A stretch of DNA of 33,557 nucleotides from Isoptericola sp. QY 916 (GCA_026934365.1 JADHZE010000018.1:1-33557), one strand, 5' to 3'. Positions 1-8,576 are shown, counted from the first letter of the stretch. The notes: generated by a model not told the origin, from the letters alone. Numbers and translations: made by a program.

Positions 1-1
1 G

Positions 2-1009
2 CCCGTCCGCCGGCCGGCCAGCGGTCGCATCGCCCGCTCCGCCGCCGTCGGCGGTGCCGCCGGTGCGGCGGCCGGCGTCGCGGCACCGCAGTCCACGCAG
101 GCGATCCCGCCGGCCGCGGCCACCGCGGCTCAGGCGCCCGTGCCGCCCGTGCAGGCGACGGCTGCGATGGCCCCCGTCCAGCAGCAGCCCGCCCCCGCGC
201 AGCAGCCCGCAGCGGCGTACGTCGCCGCCCCCGCGGCCGCCTACGGCAGCCAGGCCTACCCCACCGCACAGGGCGCCCCGGTCCAGCAGCAGACCGCGCA
301 CGCCCCCGTGCCTCCGCCGCCAGGGGGCGGCGAGCCCCGTACGGACACCGGCGGCTTCGCGTCGTCGCCGGCGCCCAAGCGTCGCGGCGTGAACCCGACG
401 CCGATCGTGCTCGGGCTCGTCGTCGTGCTCGTGCTCGCGGGCGCCCTGTGGGCCGTCTCCAAGGTGATGTCGCCGTCGCCGCCGCCCGTGGCGGAGAGCC
501 CGGTCGCCAGCGAGGACGCGGGCGGCGGCGCCGCGGCCGAGCAGCCCACGGACGACGAGTCCAGTGAACCGTCGGAGACCCCCGAGGTCCGGCCCGTCAT
601 CTCGTCGGGCGACCAGCTCGACCCCGAGGGCGACGGCCAGCACCCCGAGGCGGTGGACCTCGCCTACGACGGCGACCCGTCGACGTTCTGGTACACCCAG
701 TGGTTCAACGGTCCGGACTTCGCCGGGCTGCGCAGCGGCCTCGGCTACGTCATCGAGCTCGAGGAGCCGGCACCGGTCACGTCGATCACGCTGAACACCA
801 ACTCCGAGGGTGGCCACGTCGAGGTCCGCGCGACCTCGCGGGACAAGCCGACCGACGGCCCGGTGCTCGCCGAGGGGTCGTTCAGCTCGGAGACGACGCT
901 CGACCTCAAGGAGGAGACCGTCGCCGACTCCTTCGTCATCTGGGTCACCGAGCTCCCGCAGACCCGGGACAAGTACTACCTGGAGCTCAACGAGATCGTC
1001 CTCTCGTGA
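2..1009 (+). CDS. C-terminal part of a membrane protein with a discoidin-like extracellular domain (5' end outside window)
   Basis: The frame is open from the left edge, so only about 335 C-terminal residues are seen. They comprise an Ala/Pro/Gln-rich linker, a basic stretch and one membrane segment (encoded about 395-465, rich in Val/Leu), then an acidic Pro/Ser/Glu linker and a domain of about 140 residues. That last domain has the look of an F5/8 type C (discoidin-like) carbohydrate-binding fold, with a DGDPSTFW motif followed by beta-rich sequence. Known context: in actinobacteria the gene before trxB is murJ (mviN) or a separate protein following it that pairs a pseudokinase region with a membrane segment and a discoidin-like domain, as in the C-terminal half of mycobacterial MviN. 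I infer this is that pseudokinase-type protein, but no kinase sequence lies within the window. A strong hairpin follows directly. Confidence 0.7.
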   Translation, partial: PVRRPASGRIARSAAVGGAAGAAAGVAAPQSTQAIPPAAATAAQAPVPPVQATAAMAPVQQQPAPAQQPAAAYVAAPAAAYGSQAYPTAQGAPVQQQTAHAPVPPPPGGGEPRTDTGGFASSPAPKRRGVNPTPIVLGLVVVLVLAGALWAVSKVMSPSPPPVAESPVASEDAGGGAAAEQPTDDESSEPSETPEVRPVISSGDQLDPEGDGQHPEAVDLAYDGDPSTFWYTQWFNGPDFAGLRSGLGYVIELEEPAPVTSITLNTNSEGGHVEVRATSRDKPTDGPVLAEGSFSSETTLDLKEETVADSFVIWVTELPQTRDKYYLELNEIVLS

Positions 1010-1011
1010 CC

Positions 1012-1042
1012 GTTCCCGGGCGACGACCCGTCGCCCGGGAAC
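1012..1042 (+). terminator. Hairpin terminator after the discoidin-domain gene
   Basis: A perfect 14-bp stem (1012-1025 with 1029-1042) and a 3-nt loop begin 3 nt after the stop codon. There is no U-tract, as is usual for actinobacterial terminators. It separates the upstream gene from trxB. Confidence 0.75.
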
Positions 1043-1116
1043 ACCACACCCCCTCGGGATGTTGAGGGCGATGGCGCCTCAGGACGCGAAAGACCACCAG
1101 ACGAGCAGGAGAGAAC

Positions 1117-2157
1117 GTGACCGATCAGCCGACCAACACCACCGGTGAGGCCACCGTGCACGACATCGTCATCGTGGGTTCGGGCCCGGCGGGCTACACC
1201 GCGGCCGTCTACGCCGCGCGGGCTGGTCTGGCGCCCGTGGTCGTCGCGGGCTCCGTCACCGCGGGTGGCGCGCTCATGAACACCACCGAGGTGGAGAACT
1301 TCCCCGGCTTCCCCACCGGCATCCAGGGTCCTGACCTCATGGAGGCGATGCGCGAGCAGGCCGAGAAGTTCGGCGCGCGCGTGCTCTGGGACGACGCCGA
1401 GCAGGTCGAGCTCGCCGGCGACATCAAGACGGTCGTCACCGGCGGCGGCGAGACCTTCAAGGCCCGTGCCGTGATCCTCGCGACCGGCTCCGCGTACCGC
1501 GAGCTCGGCCTGCCCGAGGAGAAGCAGCTCTCCGGCCGCGGCGTCTCGTGGTGCGCCACCTGCGACGGGTTCTTCTTCCGCGACCAGCACATCGCCGTCG
1601 TCGGCGGTGGCGACTCCGCGATGGAGGAGGCGACCTTCCTCACGCGCTTCGCGTCCAAGGTGACGATCGTGCACCGCCGCGACTCGCTCCGCGCCTCGAA
1701 GATCATGGCCGACCGCGCCCAGGCCGACCCGAAGATCGAGTTCGCCTGGAACAGCGAGGTCGCCGGCATCTCCGGTGAGGACAAGGTCACCGGGCTGACG
1801 CTGCGCGACACCGTCACCGGTGAGGAGCGCGAGCTCGACACCACCGGCCTGTTCGTCGCGATCGGTCACGACCCCCGTACCGACCTGGTCAAGGGGCAGA
1901 TCGACCTGGACGACGAGGGCTACATCCTCGTCGAGGGCCGTTCCACCCGCACCAACCTGCCGGGCGTCTTCGCCTGCGGCGACGCGGTGGACCACACCTA
2001 CCGGCAGGCGATCACCGCCGCCGGGTCCGGCTGCGCCGCCGCGCTCGACGCGCAGTCGTACCTCACCGAGGTGGCCGACGCCGAGGGCGAGCAGTCCCTC
2101 GCCGGCACCCCGGCCGCGCCCAACCCGGACGGGCTCCCCGCCGCGCTCGCCGGCTGA
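1117..2157 (+). CDS. trxB: Thioredoxin-disulfide reductase
   Basis: FAD- and NADPH-dependent enzyme that reduces thioredoxin in the cytoplasm. At 346 residues it has the usual bacterial low-Mr TrxB length plus a short C-terminal tail. Visible motifs are the FAD-binding GSGPAG at 21-26, the redox-active CATC with Cys146 and Cys149, the NADPH-binding GGGDSA at 163-168, and the C-terminal FAD motif around [13 protein letters not shown]. The GTG start at 1117 is chosen because AGGAG lies 5 nt upstream (1107-1111). The substrate gene trxA starts 32 bp downstream, so the two are probably cotranscribed. Identification is secure. Confidence 0.97.
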   Translation: MTDQPTNTTGEATVHDIVIVGSGPAGYTAAVYAARAGLAPVVVAGSVTAGGALMNTTEVENFPGFPTGIQGPDLMEAMREQAEKFGARVLWDDAEQVELAGDIKTVVTGGGETFKARAVILATGSAYRELGLPEEKQLSGRGVSWCATCDGFFFRDQHIAVVGGGDSAMEEATFLTRFASKVTIVHRRDSLRASKIMADRAQADPKIEFAWNSEVAGISGEDKVTGLTLRDTVTGEERELDTTGLFVAIGHDPRTDLVKGQIDLDDEGYILVEGRSTRTNLPGVFACGDAVDHTYRQAITAAGSGCAAALDAQSYLTEVADAEGEQSLAGTPAAPNPDGLPAALAG

Positions 2158-2189
2158 CCTTTTCTCCACCGATCCCTAAGGAGCGACAC

Positions 2190-2522
2190 ATGGCTACCGT
2201 CGCCGTCACCGACGACACGTTCAAGGCCGAGGTTCTCGAGTCCGACGTCCCTGTTCTCGTCGACTTCTGGGCGACCTGGTGCGGCCCCTGCCGCATGGTG
2301 GCCCCGATCCTCGAGGAGCTCTCGGACGAGTACGAGGGCAAGATCAAGATCGTGAAGCTGGACACCGACGCCAACCAGGCCACCACGATGGCCTACGGCA
2401 TCACCTCGATCCCGACGCTCAACGTCTACTCCGGCGGCGAGCTCGTGAAGTCCGTGATCGGCGCCCGGCCGAAGCGCGCCCTGCAGGAGGAGATCGAGGC
2501 GGTGCTCGCGCCGAGCGCCTGA
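2190..2522 (+). CDS. trxA: Thioredoxin
   Basis: Small cytoplasmic dithiol oxidoreductase of 110 residues, the standard thioredoxin length. The WCGPC active site has Cys31 and Cys34, preceded by the usual DFWAT, and the cis-proline loop SIPTL follows. The ATG at 2190 has AAGGAG 6 nt upstream. It lies directly behind its reductase gene trxB. The coding region ends just before a 42-bp perfect palindrome containing a parS site, which probably also ends the transcript. Confidence 0.97.
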   Translation: MATVAVTDDTFKAEVLESDVPVLVDFWATWCGPCRMVAPILEELSDEYEGKIKIVKLDTDANQATTMAYGITSIPTLNVYSGGELVKSVIGARPKRALQEEIEAVLAPSA

Positions 2523-2531
2523 TCTCCTCCG

Positions 2532-2573
2532 CGAAGGCCGCTGGTGTTTCACGTGAAACACCAGCGGCCTTCG
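2532..2573 (+). terminator. 42-bp perfect palindrome: putative trxA terminator with parS at its centre
   Basis: Bases 2532-2552 are the exact reverse complement of 2553-2573. As RNA this would form a stem of about 19 bp with a tetraloop, 9 nt after the trxA stop codon. The central 16 bp are a full ParB-binding site. The terminator role is inferred from position and stem strength, since there is no U-tract. Confidence 0.65.
2545..2560. other. parS site 1 (consensus)
   Basis: TGTTTCACGTGAAACA is identical to the widely conserved bacterial parS consensus bound by ParB. It sits at the exact centre of the palindrome downstream of trxA. Confidence 0.93.
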
Positions 2574-3664
2574 TCATGCCCGGCTGACAGAGCCCGCGGG
2601 TACCGCGCAGGAGGGCTCGCCGGTCCGGCTTCGGTCCTCCGCACCTCCGCCGTGCCGAACGACAAGGTCGCCCCGTGGGTCACGCCACGGGAGTCCGTCG
2701 CACTGCGCTCTTCGGCACGGTGAGCATCCCGTTCGTCACCGGTGCCGTTGGCCCGCGGCGCCGTGCACCGTGGTCGAGCGTGAGGTCGACCCGCGGCAAG
2801 GCCCCGTCACTCGCCCCGGGGCCCATGACGGCACCTCATCCGGGTGCGACCTGACGTGCCACTCAGCGCACAGGTCTACTCTCGACAGTCCTCGACCGCG
2901 CCCGACCGAGCGAGCGCGTTCTGGTTTGCCGGATGTGACCGTGTCGCTCCGATTCTCCTGAGAGTGGCGGATGGCGCGGTACGCCCCGGCTGTCGCCCTC
3001 GCGGGGGCGGTGGCGGGCGATGGCGGCACGTCGCGCGACGATCGACTCCGGCCCGCGTCCCGGCAGCGTGTCGGGATCAGCCGCTCGGCGGGGCGTCCGC
3101 GCCCGCCCGACGGCTTCTCGATCCGCCCTCCACACATGATGTCAAGGGCGACCCAGCGAGGCCGGCCGATCCAGTGTCGCTACCCCTCGGACCGTGCGCG
3201 ACGTGCCGAAGCCCGGACTTCACGTGGGCTGGCTTGTCCACGCTCCCCTCCACGCGGTGTGGCCGTGGAATGTCGCCGTCCCGACCCAGGGCCCCGGACC
3301 TCGAGATTCTCCGACCGTTCGACGCCTCGACCGGTCAAGGCGACCGAGCCTTCCCCGCTCTTCTCCGATGGCCCCGCGCCGCCCCGCTCCTCGGACCCCG
3401 GCGCCCGAACGTCGGGCCGCCGATCACCGTGGATGTCCGCTCTTCAGTGCACCAACAGGCCTGTGACCTGCGACGATCCAAGGCGCCTGGCTGATGGCGA
3501 GCTAGTCCGCGATGTGCCCCCAGCACCAATGCCGGCCTCGGCCTGGCCGTCATCGGAGGCGCGATACCCGCGTCGTCGACGTCGCCGCACCCTCGCACCG
3601 AGACCACATTGAGTTCGACCAGTCCGGTCCTCAGCGACCCTGGGATCACCAAAGTCGGCGAACC

Positions 3665-3724
3665 GGACACCGGGACACCGGGACACCGGGACACCGGGAC
3701 ACCGGGACACCGGGACACCGGGAC
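3665..3724. repeat. Tandem repeat, 8-bp unit, 7.5 copies
   Basis: The unit GGACACCG is repeated exactly seven times from 3665 to 3720, followed by a half copy GGAC. It lies in noncoding sequence. All copies are identical, which suggests recent slippage expansion and a site likely to vary between strains. Confidence 0.95.
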
Positions 3725-4107
3725 GAGAGTGCGTGCCTCAGCGCTGACCCTGCTACCTCGGCACCTCGGCACAATGCTGCGGCGGGCTTGCCCTCCACCC
3801 TGAGCAAGGGTGCCACCCCATCGAGGTGGTGCCACGTCCGTCTCTGGTGTGGACCAGGCAGCGCTCGGTGGCGGGCGCCCCCCTCCCCCGCCCCCGTGGC
3901 CGTGGTCTATGGCGGCTCCTGGCTACCCTGGACGACGCATCCTCGCCTCCCGATCCAGTACCGGCCGCGCCAGCGACCGTTGCGCGCCGCGGGGCGTCGT
4001 CCTCCTGCGCTCTCGTTGGGTCGCTCCCCGTCGTGGATGGCGGGCGCGCCCTCGCCATGTGGATCTGGGACACGCCGTCCGCAAGTGGCCTCGTCGACAC
4101 CACGCGC

Positions 4108-4123
4108 CGTTTCACGTGAAACG
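4108..4123. other. parS site 2
   Basis: CGTTTCACGTGAAACG carries the complete 14-bp palindromic core GTTTCACGTGAAAC, with symmetric C/G end bases. It lies in the gene-free region between trxA and parB. Confidence 0.9.
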
Positions 4124-4190
4124 GGACGGCCCGCTCTCGCGTGACGGGCGTCGAGTCGCCTCGGGGGTCACTGGGTACGGTGCCGATCGA

Positions 4191-4206
4191 TGTTTCACGT
4201 GGAACG
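4191..4206. other. Degenerate parS-like site
   Basis: TGTTTCACGTGGAACG matches the 16-bp parS consensus except at positions 12 and 16. It is 83 bp from site 2. One half-site is intact and the other is altered, so ParB binding is likely to be weaker. Confidence 0.6.
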
Positions 4207-4852
4207 GATCGTGAACCGAAGTGCCATGGGCTCGCCGCCAAGGCACCCCGGTGCATCCGCCGCTTCACGCTCCGCGCGCTGGAACGCCCCTGGCGAACCT
4301 CGCGCGCGCCTCACCCTGACGCTCGACACCGCCGTCGAGATCGAGCTGCGCTGTCGATCGACGGTGCCGACGCCGACCGGCATCTCCCTTCGCGCCGACC
4401 ATCGACGGCCTCATGCGCGCCGGGGACCGGCAGAAATGGCGTCACCCGCTCACGTCGTGCACAGCGCGTCTGTCGCCGCTCAGTGACCCGCTCCGGCGCC
4501 CAGCCAGATGAGTCGACAACCGGCGTGTCGCCCACCCGATTCCTACAGGTAGGAGACGTGCGCTTGACTCTGGCCCTGTCTTTCGCCAGACAGCACACGG
4601 TGCCCTTGCCGTGGGCAGGGCAGGTCCGGCGACCGAACTTCCGTACCTCCACCACCCCGCCAGCGCCCCCCGCTCTTGGCTCGACACCGCTCGCCTCGCC
4701 CTCACGTGCGCGGCCGCGCCTCTGCTCCCTCGAGCGCCCCGCCCGCCAGGAGCCTCCCGGGCCTTGTCGTCGCGCGGCCACACCCTTGGCTCCTCGCGGG
4801 GCTCCCTGCCCCGACCACACCCTCGGTCTCGTCCGACTCCGGGACGCCCACA

Positions 4853-4868
4853 CGTTTCACGTGAAACA
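4853..4868. other. parS site 3
   Basis: CGTTTCACGTGAAACA has the full 14-bp core and differs from the consensus only at its first base. It lies in noncoding DNA about 200 bp from the end of parB. Confidence 0.9.
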
Positions 4869-5015
4869 TGAATCCCGGCGGGCTCCGACGACGAGCCACG
4901 ACAGGCCGCCGAACCTCACGATGCGCCGTGCGCGGGACGAGACGACCCGCCGGGTACTCATCCGAGCGATATGTCGCCGCCGCTGGCGGTTCTGGGTCGT
5001 CGCTGGCACGCAGAA

Positions 5016-5046
5016 CGGGCATCGCTCCTCCGAGGAGCAATGCCCG
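5016..5046 (-). terminator. Hairpin terminator of the parAB operon
   Basis: An inverted repeat with arms 5016-5030 and 5032-5046 has one mismatch (5023 with 5039). It starts 17 bp past the parB stop codon on the minus strand. It is positioned to end parA-parB transcription. Confidence 0.65.
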
Positions 5047-5063
5047 TCCATGGCGGCCAGGTG

Positions 5064-6482
5064 TCAGGCGGGTCCCGAACGCAGGAGCCCAGGGTCCTCG
5101 GGTGCCATCACGCCCAGAATCCTGTTCAGGTCCTCGACCGACGCGAACTCCACAGTGAGCCGCCCCTTCGTCTTCCCGATGCTCACCTTCACGCGAGTCT
5201 CGAACCGGTCAGCAAGCCGGGTCGCGAGCTCGTCCATCGCCTCGCTGCGCTGACCCGCGCGCGGCGCGCGGCGCGTCGGTGAATCGGTGTCGCCGCTGGT
5301 CAGCAGCGTGACGATCTCCTCCGTGGCCCGCACAGAGAGGCCCTCGGACACGATCCGCTGCGCCAGTCGCTCGATCTCCGCGCCGTCACTGAGCGAGAGG
5401 AGAGCTCGCGCATGACCGGCCGAAAGCACACCTGCGGCGACCCGTCGCTGCACCAACGGGGGCAGCTTCAGGAGACGCAGCGTGTTCGAGATCTGCGGGC
5501 GCGACCGGGCGATCCGCGATGCAAGCTCCTCATGAGTGCACCCAAAATCGTCCAGCAGCTGCCGGTAGGCGGCGGCCTCCTCCAAGGGATTCAGCGCCGC
5601 ACGGTGAAGGTTCTCCAGGAGCGCGTCCCGCAACATGTCGCTGTCGTCGGTCTCGCGGACGATCGCAGGGATCGTCTCGAGTCCTGCAGTCTGGCTGGCG
5701 CGCCACCGCCGCTCCCCCATGATGAGCTCGTAGTGCTCGGGATCGGAGGCGTCGGGTCGAACCACGATCGGCTGGAGCACACCGATCTCCGAGATCGACG
5801 CCACCAGCTCGTCGAGATCGCCGTCGTCGAAGACGGTCCGCGGCTGCCAGGTGTTGGGACGGATCGACTCCACAGGGAGCTCAGCGAACCGGGCCCCAGG
5901 CACCGGCTTGAGCTCCGTTTCACGTGAAACATCGTCTGCAGACCCGACATCCAGGGACGTCGCAGCCTCCGACGCGGCCGACTCCACAGCGGGCGCTGAG
6001 GCTTCCGACTCTCCGTGTGCGGACGTTGATTCAGCGGGTTCGTCGACATCCGGGAACTCGATGCTGGTGATCAGGCCTAGCGAGAGACCGTCGGCGCCGA
6101 GGGACTCCTCCGCGACACGCTCCGCACCTGGGCCACCGGCGTCGGTCGGAGCATCGGGCTCGTCGGTGAGGACCGAGGCCGAAGCGGCAGACCCTGCGGG
6201 TCCGGGCGCCCTCACCTGCGGCTCGCCGCCCGTCCGGATACTCAGGCGACCACCCGCGATCGCCGAGTCCCACGACGCAGACCGTCGCGAAGCGCGCCCG
6301 CCGTCCTCTCCATTCTCAGCTGCCGAACGCTCGGCATAGCCGAGAGCGGCAGCACTGCCGCTCTCGGTCGTGTCACGACCCTCACCCGCAGGGAAGAAGA
6401 CGTCGACCGGACGATCACCTTCCGGCCCGGAAGGGATCAGCGCGCCGAGCCCGCGACCCAGACCACGCTTCTTCTGACTCAT
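5064..6482 (-). CDS. parB: Chromosome-partitioning protein ParB
   Basis: CTP-dependent DNA clamp that loads at parS, spreads, and works with ParA to segregate origins. The protein has 472 residues, long for the family because about 190 residues of low-complexity acidic Ala/Ser/Glu sequence follow the conserved N-terminal [11 protein letters not shown] motif. The core begins near 197, with QPRTVF at about 213-218, the CTP-binding GERRWRA at 256-262, and ENLHR...LNPLEEA at 290-303. A helix-turn-helix parS reader lies at about 315-338 and a C-terminal dimerisation domain at about 415-460. The ATG at 6482 has AGGAGG about 8 nt upstream. Residues 185-189 (VSRET) are encoded by a parS site. It follows parA after a 163-bp gap. 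Confidence 0.97.
   Translation of the reverse strand: MSQKKRGLGRGLGALIPSGPEGDRPVDVFFPAGEGRDTTESGSAAALGYAERSAAENGEDGGRASRRSASWDSAIAGGRLSIRTGGEPQVRAPGPAGSAASASVLTDEPDAPTDAGGPGAERVAEESLGADGLSLGLITSIEFPDVDEPAESTSAHGESEASAPAVESAASEAATSLDVGSADDVSRETELKPVPGARFAELPVESIRPNTWQPRTVFDDGDLDELVASISEIGVLQPIVVRPDASDPEHYELIMGERRWRASQTAGLETIPAIVRETDDSDMLRDALLENLHRAALNPLEEAAAYRQLLDDFGCTHEELASRIARSRPQISNTLRLLKLPPLVQRRVAAGVLSAGHARALLSLSDGAEIERLAQRIVSEGLSVRATEEIVTLLTSGDTDSPTRRAPRAGQRSEAMDELATRLADRFETRVKVSIGKTKGRLTVEFASVEDLNRILGVMAPEDPGLLRSGPA
5916..5931. other. parS site 4, inside parB
   Basis: CGTTTCACGTGAAACA with a full 14-bp core lies within the parB coding sequence, in the part specifying the disordered linker. 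It is read in frame as Val-Ser-Arg-Glu-Thr. Confidence 0.9.
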
Positions 6483-6645
6483 GCCCCAGCCTCCTGAACC
6501 ATCTGGCTCCGCGCTTCCCTGTTCGTGCTGAAGTTACCGCCCCGCCCCCATACAGACGGAGAACCTTCCACATCCCCGCCGCAGTGCCGGGCGCTCCACG
6601 TCGCCGCCGCGCGCAATCGCCCTGTCGGCACGCCGCCCCCGACCG

Positions 6646-7713
6646 TCATCGCAGGTCAGCGCGCTGCGGCGCGCGCTCGGCGAGCTCCCGGGCGGCCTCG
6701 AGGTAGGCCAGAGATCCCGTCGAGCTCGGGTCGTAGGTCAGGACGGTCTGCGCGTGGCTCGGAGCCTCGGAGATGCGGACCGAGCGCGGGACAGTGGTAC
6801 GGAGCGTCTGATCTGGGAAGTGCTCCCGCACCTCCGCCGCGACCTGCTGCGCGAGATTCGTCCGGCCGTCATACATCGTGAGGAGGATCGTCGAGACGCG
6901 AAGCACAGGATTCAGGTGCGCCTTGATCAGCTCGATCGACTTGAGCAGCTGGCTGAGACCCTCGAGCGCGTAGTACTCGCACTGGATCGGGATCAACACC
7001 TCGCGGCCCACCACGAACGCGTTCACGGTCAGCAGGCCGAGGCTGGGGGGACAGTCGACAAGCACGTAGTCGATCTGGTCCTCTCCCCGCTCCTCTCTCT
7101 CGGCCAGATAGGCGTCGAGCGCACGCCGAAGACGTGTTTCACGTGAAACGAGCGAGACGAGCTCGATCTCCGCACCGGAGAGATCGATCGTCGCGGGCAC
7201 ACCGTAGAGTCCTGGAACGGTCGGGCACTCCTGGACCGTGTTGGCGAGCGGCTCGTCCTCGACCAGGACCTCGTAGATCGAAGGCGTCCCGGCACGATGC
7301 TCCAAGCCGAGCGCCGTGGACGCGTTCCCCTGCGGGTCGTTGTCGATGACCAGCACCTTCAGGCCCGACTGGGCCAGCCCGGCGGCGATGTTCACTGTGG
7401 TCGTCGTCTTCCCGACGCCGCCCTTCTGGTTCGCCACCGTGATGATGCGGGTGCGGGCAGGGCGGGGGAACTGCCGTCCCTGCAGCTCGATCCGACGCCG
7501 CGCGTCGATCGCGAGCTGCGCGGCGAGGGGCGTGGACTCGTCGGCCTCGGGGACAGACGCGACGAGGGCAGCCCTGTGTCCGTCGATGGCAGGAGGAAGC
7601 CCACCCTGCGCCCAGGACAAAGCTGGCGCGGTTTCACGTGAAACGTGCGGATCACCCGTCGCGGTCCCATCGTTCTGCGGGACGTCGTCGACGTGCTCCG
7701 TACTCGTGCTCAC
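6646..7713 (-). CDS. parA: Chromosome-partitioning ATPase ParA (Soj family)
   Basis: P-loop ATPase that binds DNA nonspecifically as an ATP dimer and moves ParB-parS complexes. The GTG at 7713 gives 355 residues and is preceded by GGAGGAG 6 nt upstream. An in-frame GTG at 7749 lacks a good ribosome-binding site. The deviant Walker A motif KGGVGKTT is at about 97-104, after a variable N-terminus of about 85 residues. Walker A' (DNDPQGN) and Walker B (VLVDCPPSLG) follow. Two parS sites lie inside the gene, both read as VSRET. One is near the N-terminus and one is in the loop after the switch region. parB follows 163 bp downstream on the same strand. Confidence 0.96.
   Translation of the reverse strand: MSTSTEHVDDVPQNDGTATGDPHVSRETAPALSWAQGGLPPAIDGHRAALVASVPEADESTPLAAQLAIDARRRIELQGRQFPRPARTRIITVANQKGGVGKTTTTVNIAAGLAQSGLKVLVIDNDPQGNASTALGLEHRAGTPSIYEVLVEDEPLANTVQECPTVPGLYGVPATIDLSGAEIELVSLVSRETRLRRALDAYLAEREERGEDQIDYVLVDCPPSLGLLTVNAFVVGREVLIPIQCEYYALEGLSQLLKSIELIKAHLNPVLRVSTILLTMYDGRTNLAQQVAAEVREHFPDQTLRTTVPRSVRISEAPSHAQTVLTYDPSSTGSLAYLEAARELAERAPQRADLR
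7135..7150. other. parS site 5, inside parA
   Basis: TGTTTCACGTGAAACG has a full 14-bp core within parA coding sequence and is read in frame as Val-Ser-Arg-Glu-Thr. Confidence 0.9.
7630..7645. other. parS site 6, inside the 5' part of parA
   Basis: GGTTTCACGTGAAACG has a full 14-bp core within the N-terminal coding part of parA and is again read as Val-Ser-Arg-Glu-Thr. Confidence 0.88.
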
Positions 7714-7830
7714 GTGCCACTCCTCCGGTTCGTCACAGGGACTGTGCACCCGAGTCGCCGCACGTACGACGCCACGGCCCGGTGCTCCGCGCTCACTCTA
7801 CGGCCTCACCGGCGTCGTGACGGGTCAAAA

Positions 7831-7869
7831 CTCCGGCCCGTGGACAGGCAGAACGTCCACGGGCCGGAG
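7831..7869 (-). terminator. Hairpin terminator after rsmG
   Basis: A perfect 15-bp stem (7831-7845 with 7855-7869) and a 9-nt loop begin 12 nt past the rsmG stop on the minus strand. It ends the rpmH-to-rsmG transcript and isolates parAB as a separate unit. Confidence 0.8.
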
Positions 7870-7881
7870 CGCTAGCGACAG

Positions 7882-8547
7882 TCAGGCACGCCGCACGCGG
7901 AGGATCGTAGTGGGTTCGACGTTGTCGACCGTGCGTCCCTCAAGGATCTCCGGTTCAGCGGTCTTGAAGGACCGCAGCACCTTGCGAGCCGGCTCGATCT
8001 CCCGCTCGACGTTGCGACCCTTCAGCACGACCATCGCGCCGCCCTTGCGTACGAGCGGGAGGCTCATCCGCGCGAGCTTGCTCAACGCCGCCACCGCACG
8101 CGAGGTCACGGCGTCCACCTCGAAGGCGCCGTGGTACTCCTCCGCGCGCCCGCGCTTCACCAGCACGTTCTCCAGGCCCAGGTTCTCGACGCACTCCTGC
8201 AGCCACGCCGTCCGACGTTCCATCGGCTCGATGAGGTGGACCTCGACCTCCGGTCGCTGGATCGCCAGCACGAGGCCGGGGAGACCGGCACCCGAGCCGA
8301 TGTCTGCCACGGAACGCACGTCGCCCAGGTAGGGCGTCACGGCGGCCGAGTTGAGGATGTGGCGTTCCCACAGGCGCGCGACCTCGCGCGGTCCGATGAG
8401 GCCACGCAGCTCGCCCTCGTCCCTCAGGCTCGCGGCATACCGAGCCACCAACTCGTAGCGGTCACCGAAGTACTCGCGGACGGCGTCGCTCTGACCGAGC
8501 TCCGCGTCCTCGTCATCGCCCGTGGGGACCTGTGTCTCGTCGCTCAC
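7882..8547 (-). CDS. rsmG: 16S rRNA (guanine-N7) methyltransferase RsmG (GidB)
   Basis: SAM-dependent enzyme that methylates a guanine in the 530 loop of 16S rRNA. In actinobacteria its loss gives low-level streptomycin resistance. The SAM-binding motif is VADIGSGAGLPG, followed by the acidic loop LIEPMERR and the family motif VTSRAVA. The GTG at 8547 gives 221 residues and has AAGGGAGAG just upstream. A longer TTG-initiated frame to 8604 would run through a parS site and is rejected. The gene lies 76 bp after jag, with a parS-containing palindrome in the gap, and is the last gene of the rpmH-side cluster. Confidence 0.95.
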   Translation of the reverse strand: MSDETQVPTGDDEDAELGQSDAVREYFGDRYELVARYAASLRDEGELRGLIGPREVARLWERHILNSAAVTPYLGDVRSVADIGSGAGLPGLVLAIQRPEVEVHLIEPMERRTAWLQECVENLGLENVLVKRGRAEEYHGAFEVDAVTSRAVAALSKLARMSLPLVRKGGAMVVLKGRNVEREIEPARKVLRSFKTAEPEILEGRTVDNVEPTTILRVRRA

Positions 8548-8576
8548 GATCTCTCCCTTGCATTCCCACCACATGC

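Larger units (their letters stand above)
2574..5063. other. 2.5-kb gene-free, parS-bearing region between trxA and parB
   Basis: I see no credible gene here. Open frames are short, overlap on both strands, and are rich in Arg/Pro/Ser without conserved motifs, the usual signature of noncoding high-GC sequence. No frame has a convincing ribosome-binding site. The content I can identify is three parS sites (one degenerate), an 8-bp tandem repeat at 3665-3724, and a hairpin at the parB end. In related actinobacteria this interval often holds an amidase (cwlM-like), an aminotransferase or an acetyltransferase gene, and none is recognisable here. It could be decayed coding sequence or a genuine centromeric spacer. 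Confidence 0.6.

Noticed and set aside
976..2169. Minus-strand 397-codon frame opposite trxB
   Set aside because: It is antisense shadow; trxB has all catalytic motifs in the other direction.
3221..3236. Further parS-like sequence (ACTTCACGTGGGCTGG)
   Set aside because: Only the central TTCACGTG is kept, and the outer bases of both half-sites are wrong.
3665..3724. CRISPR-like array
   Set aside because: The 8-bp unit repeats without spacers, and there are no cas genes.
4577..4594. Inverted repeat CTGTCT-N6-AGACAG with a TTGACT nearby, considered as a promoter/operator
   Set aside because: There is no matching -10 box at a proper distance and no downstream gene.
4141..5253. Plus-strand 370-codon open frame across the trxA-parB gap into parB
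   Set aside because: It runs through parS sites and antisense to the end of parB. It is Arg/Pro/Ser rich without motifs and has no ribosome-binding site.
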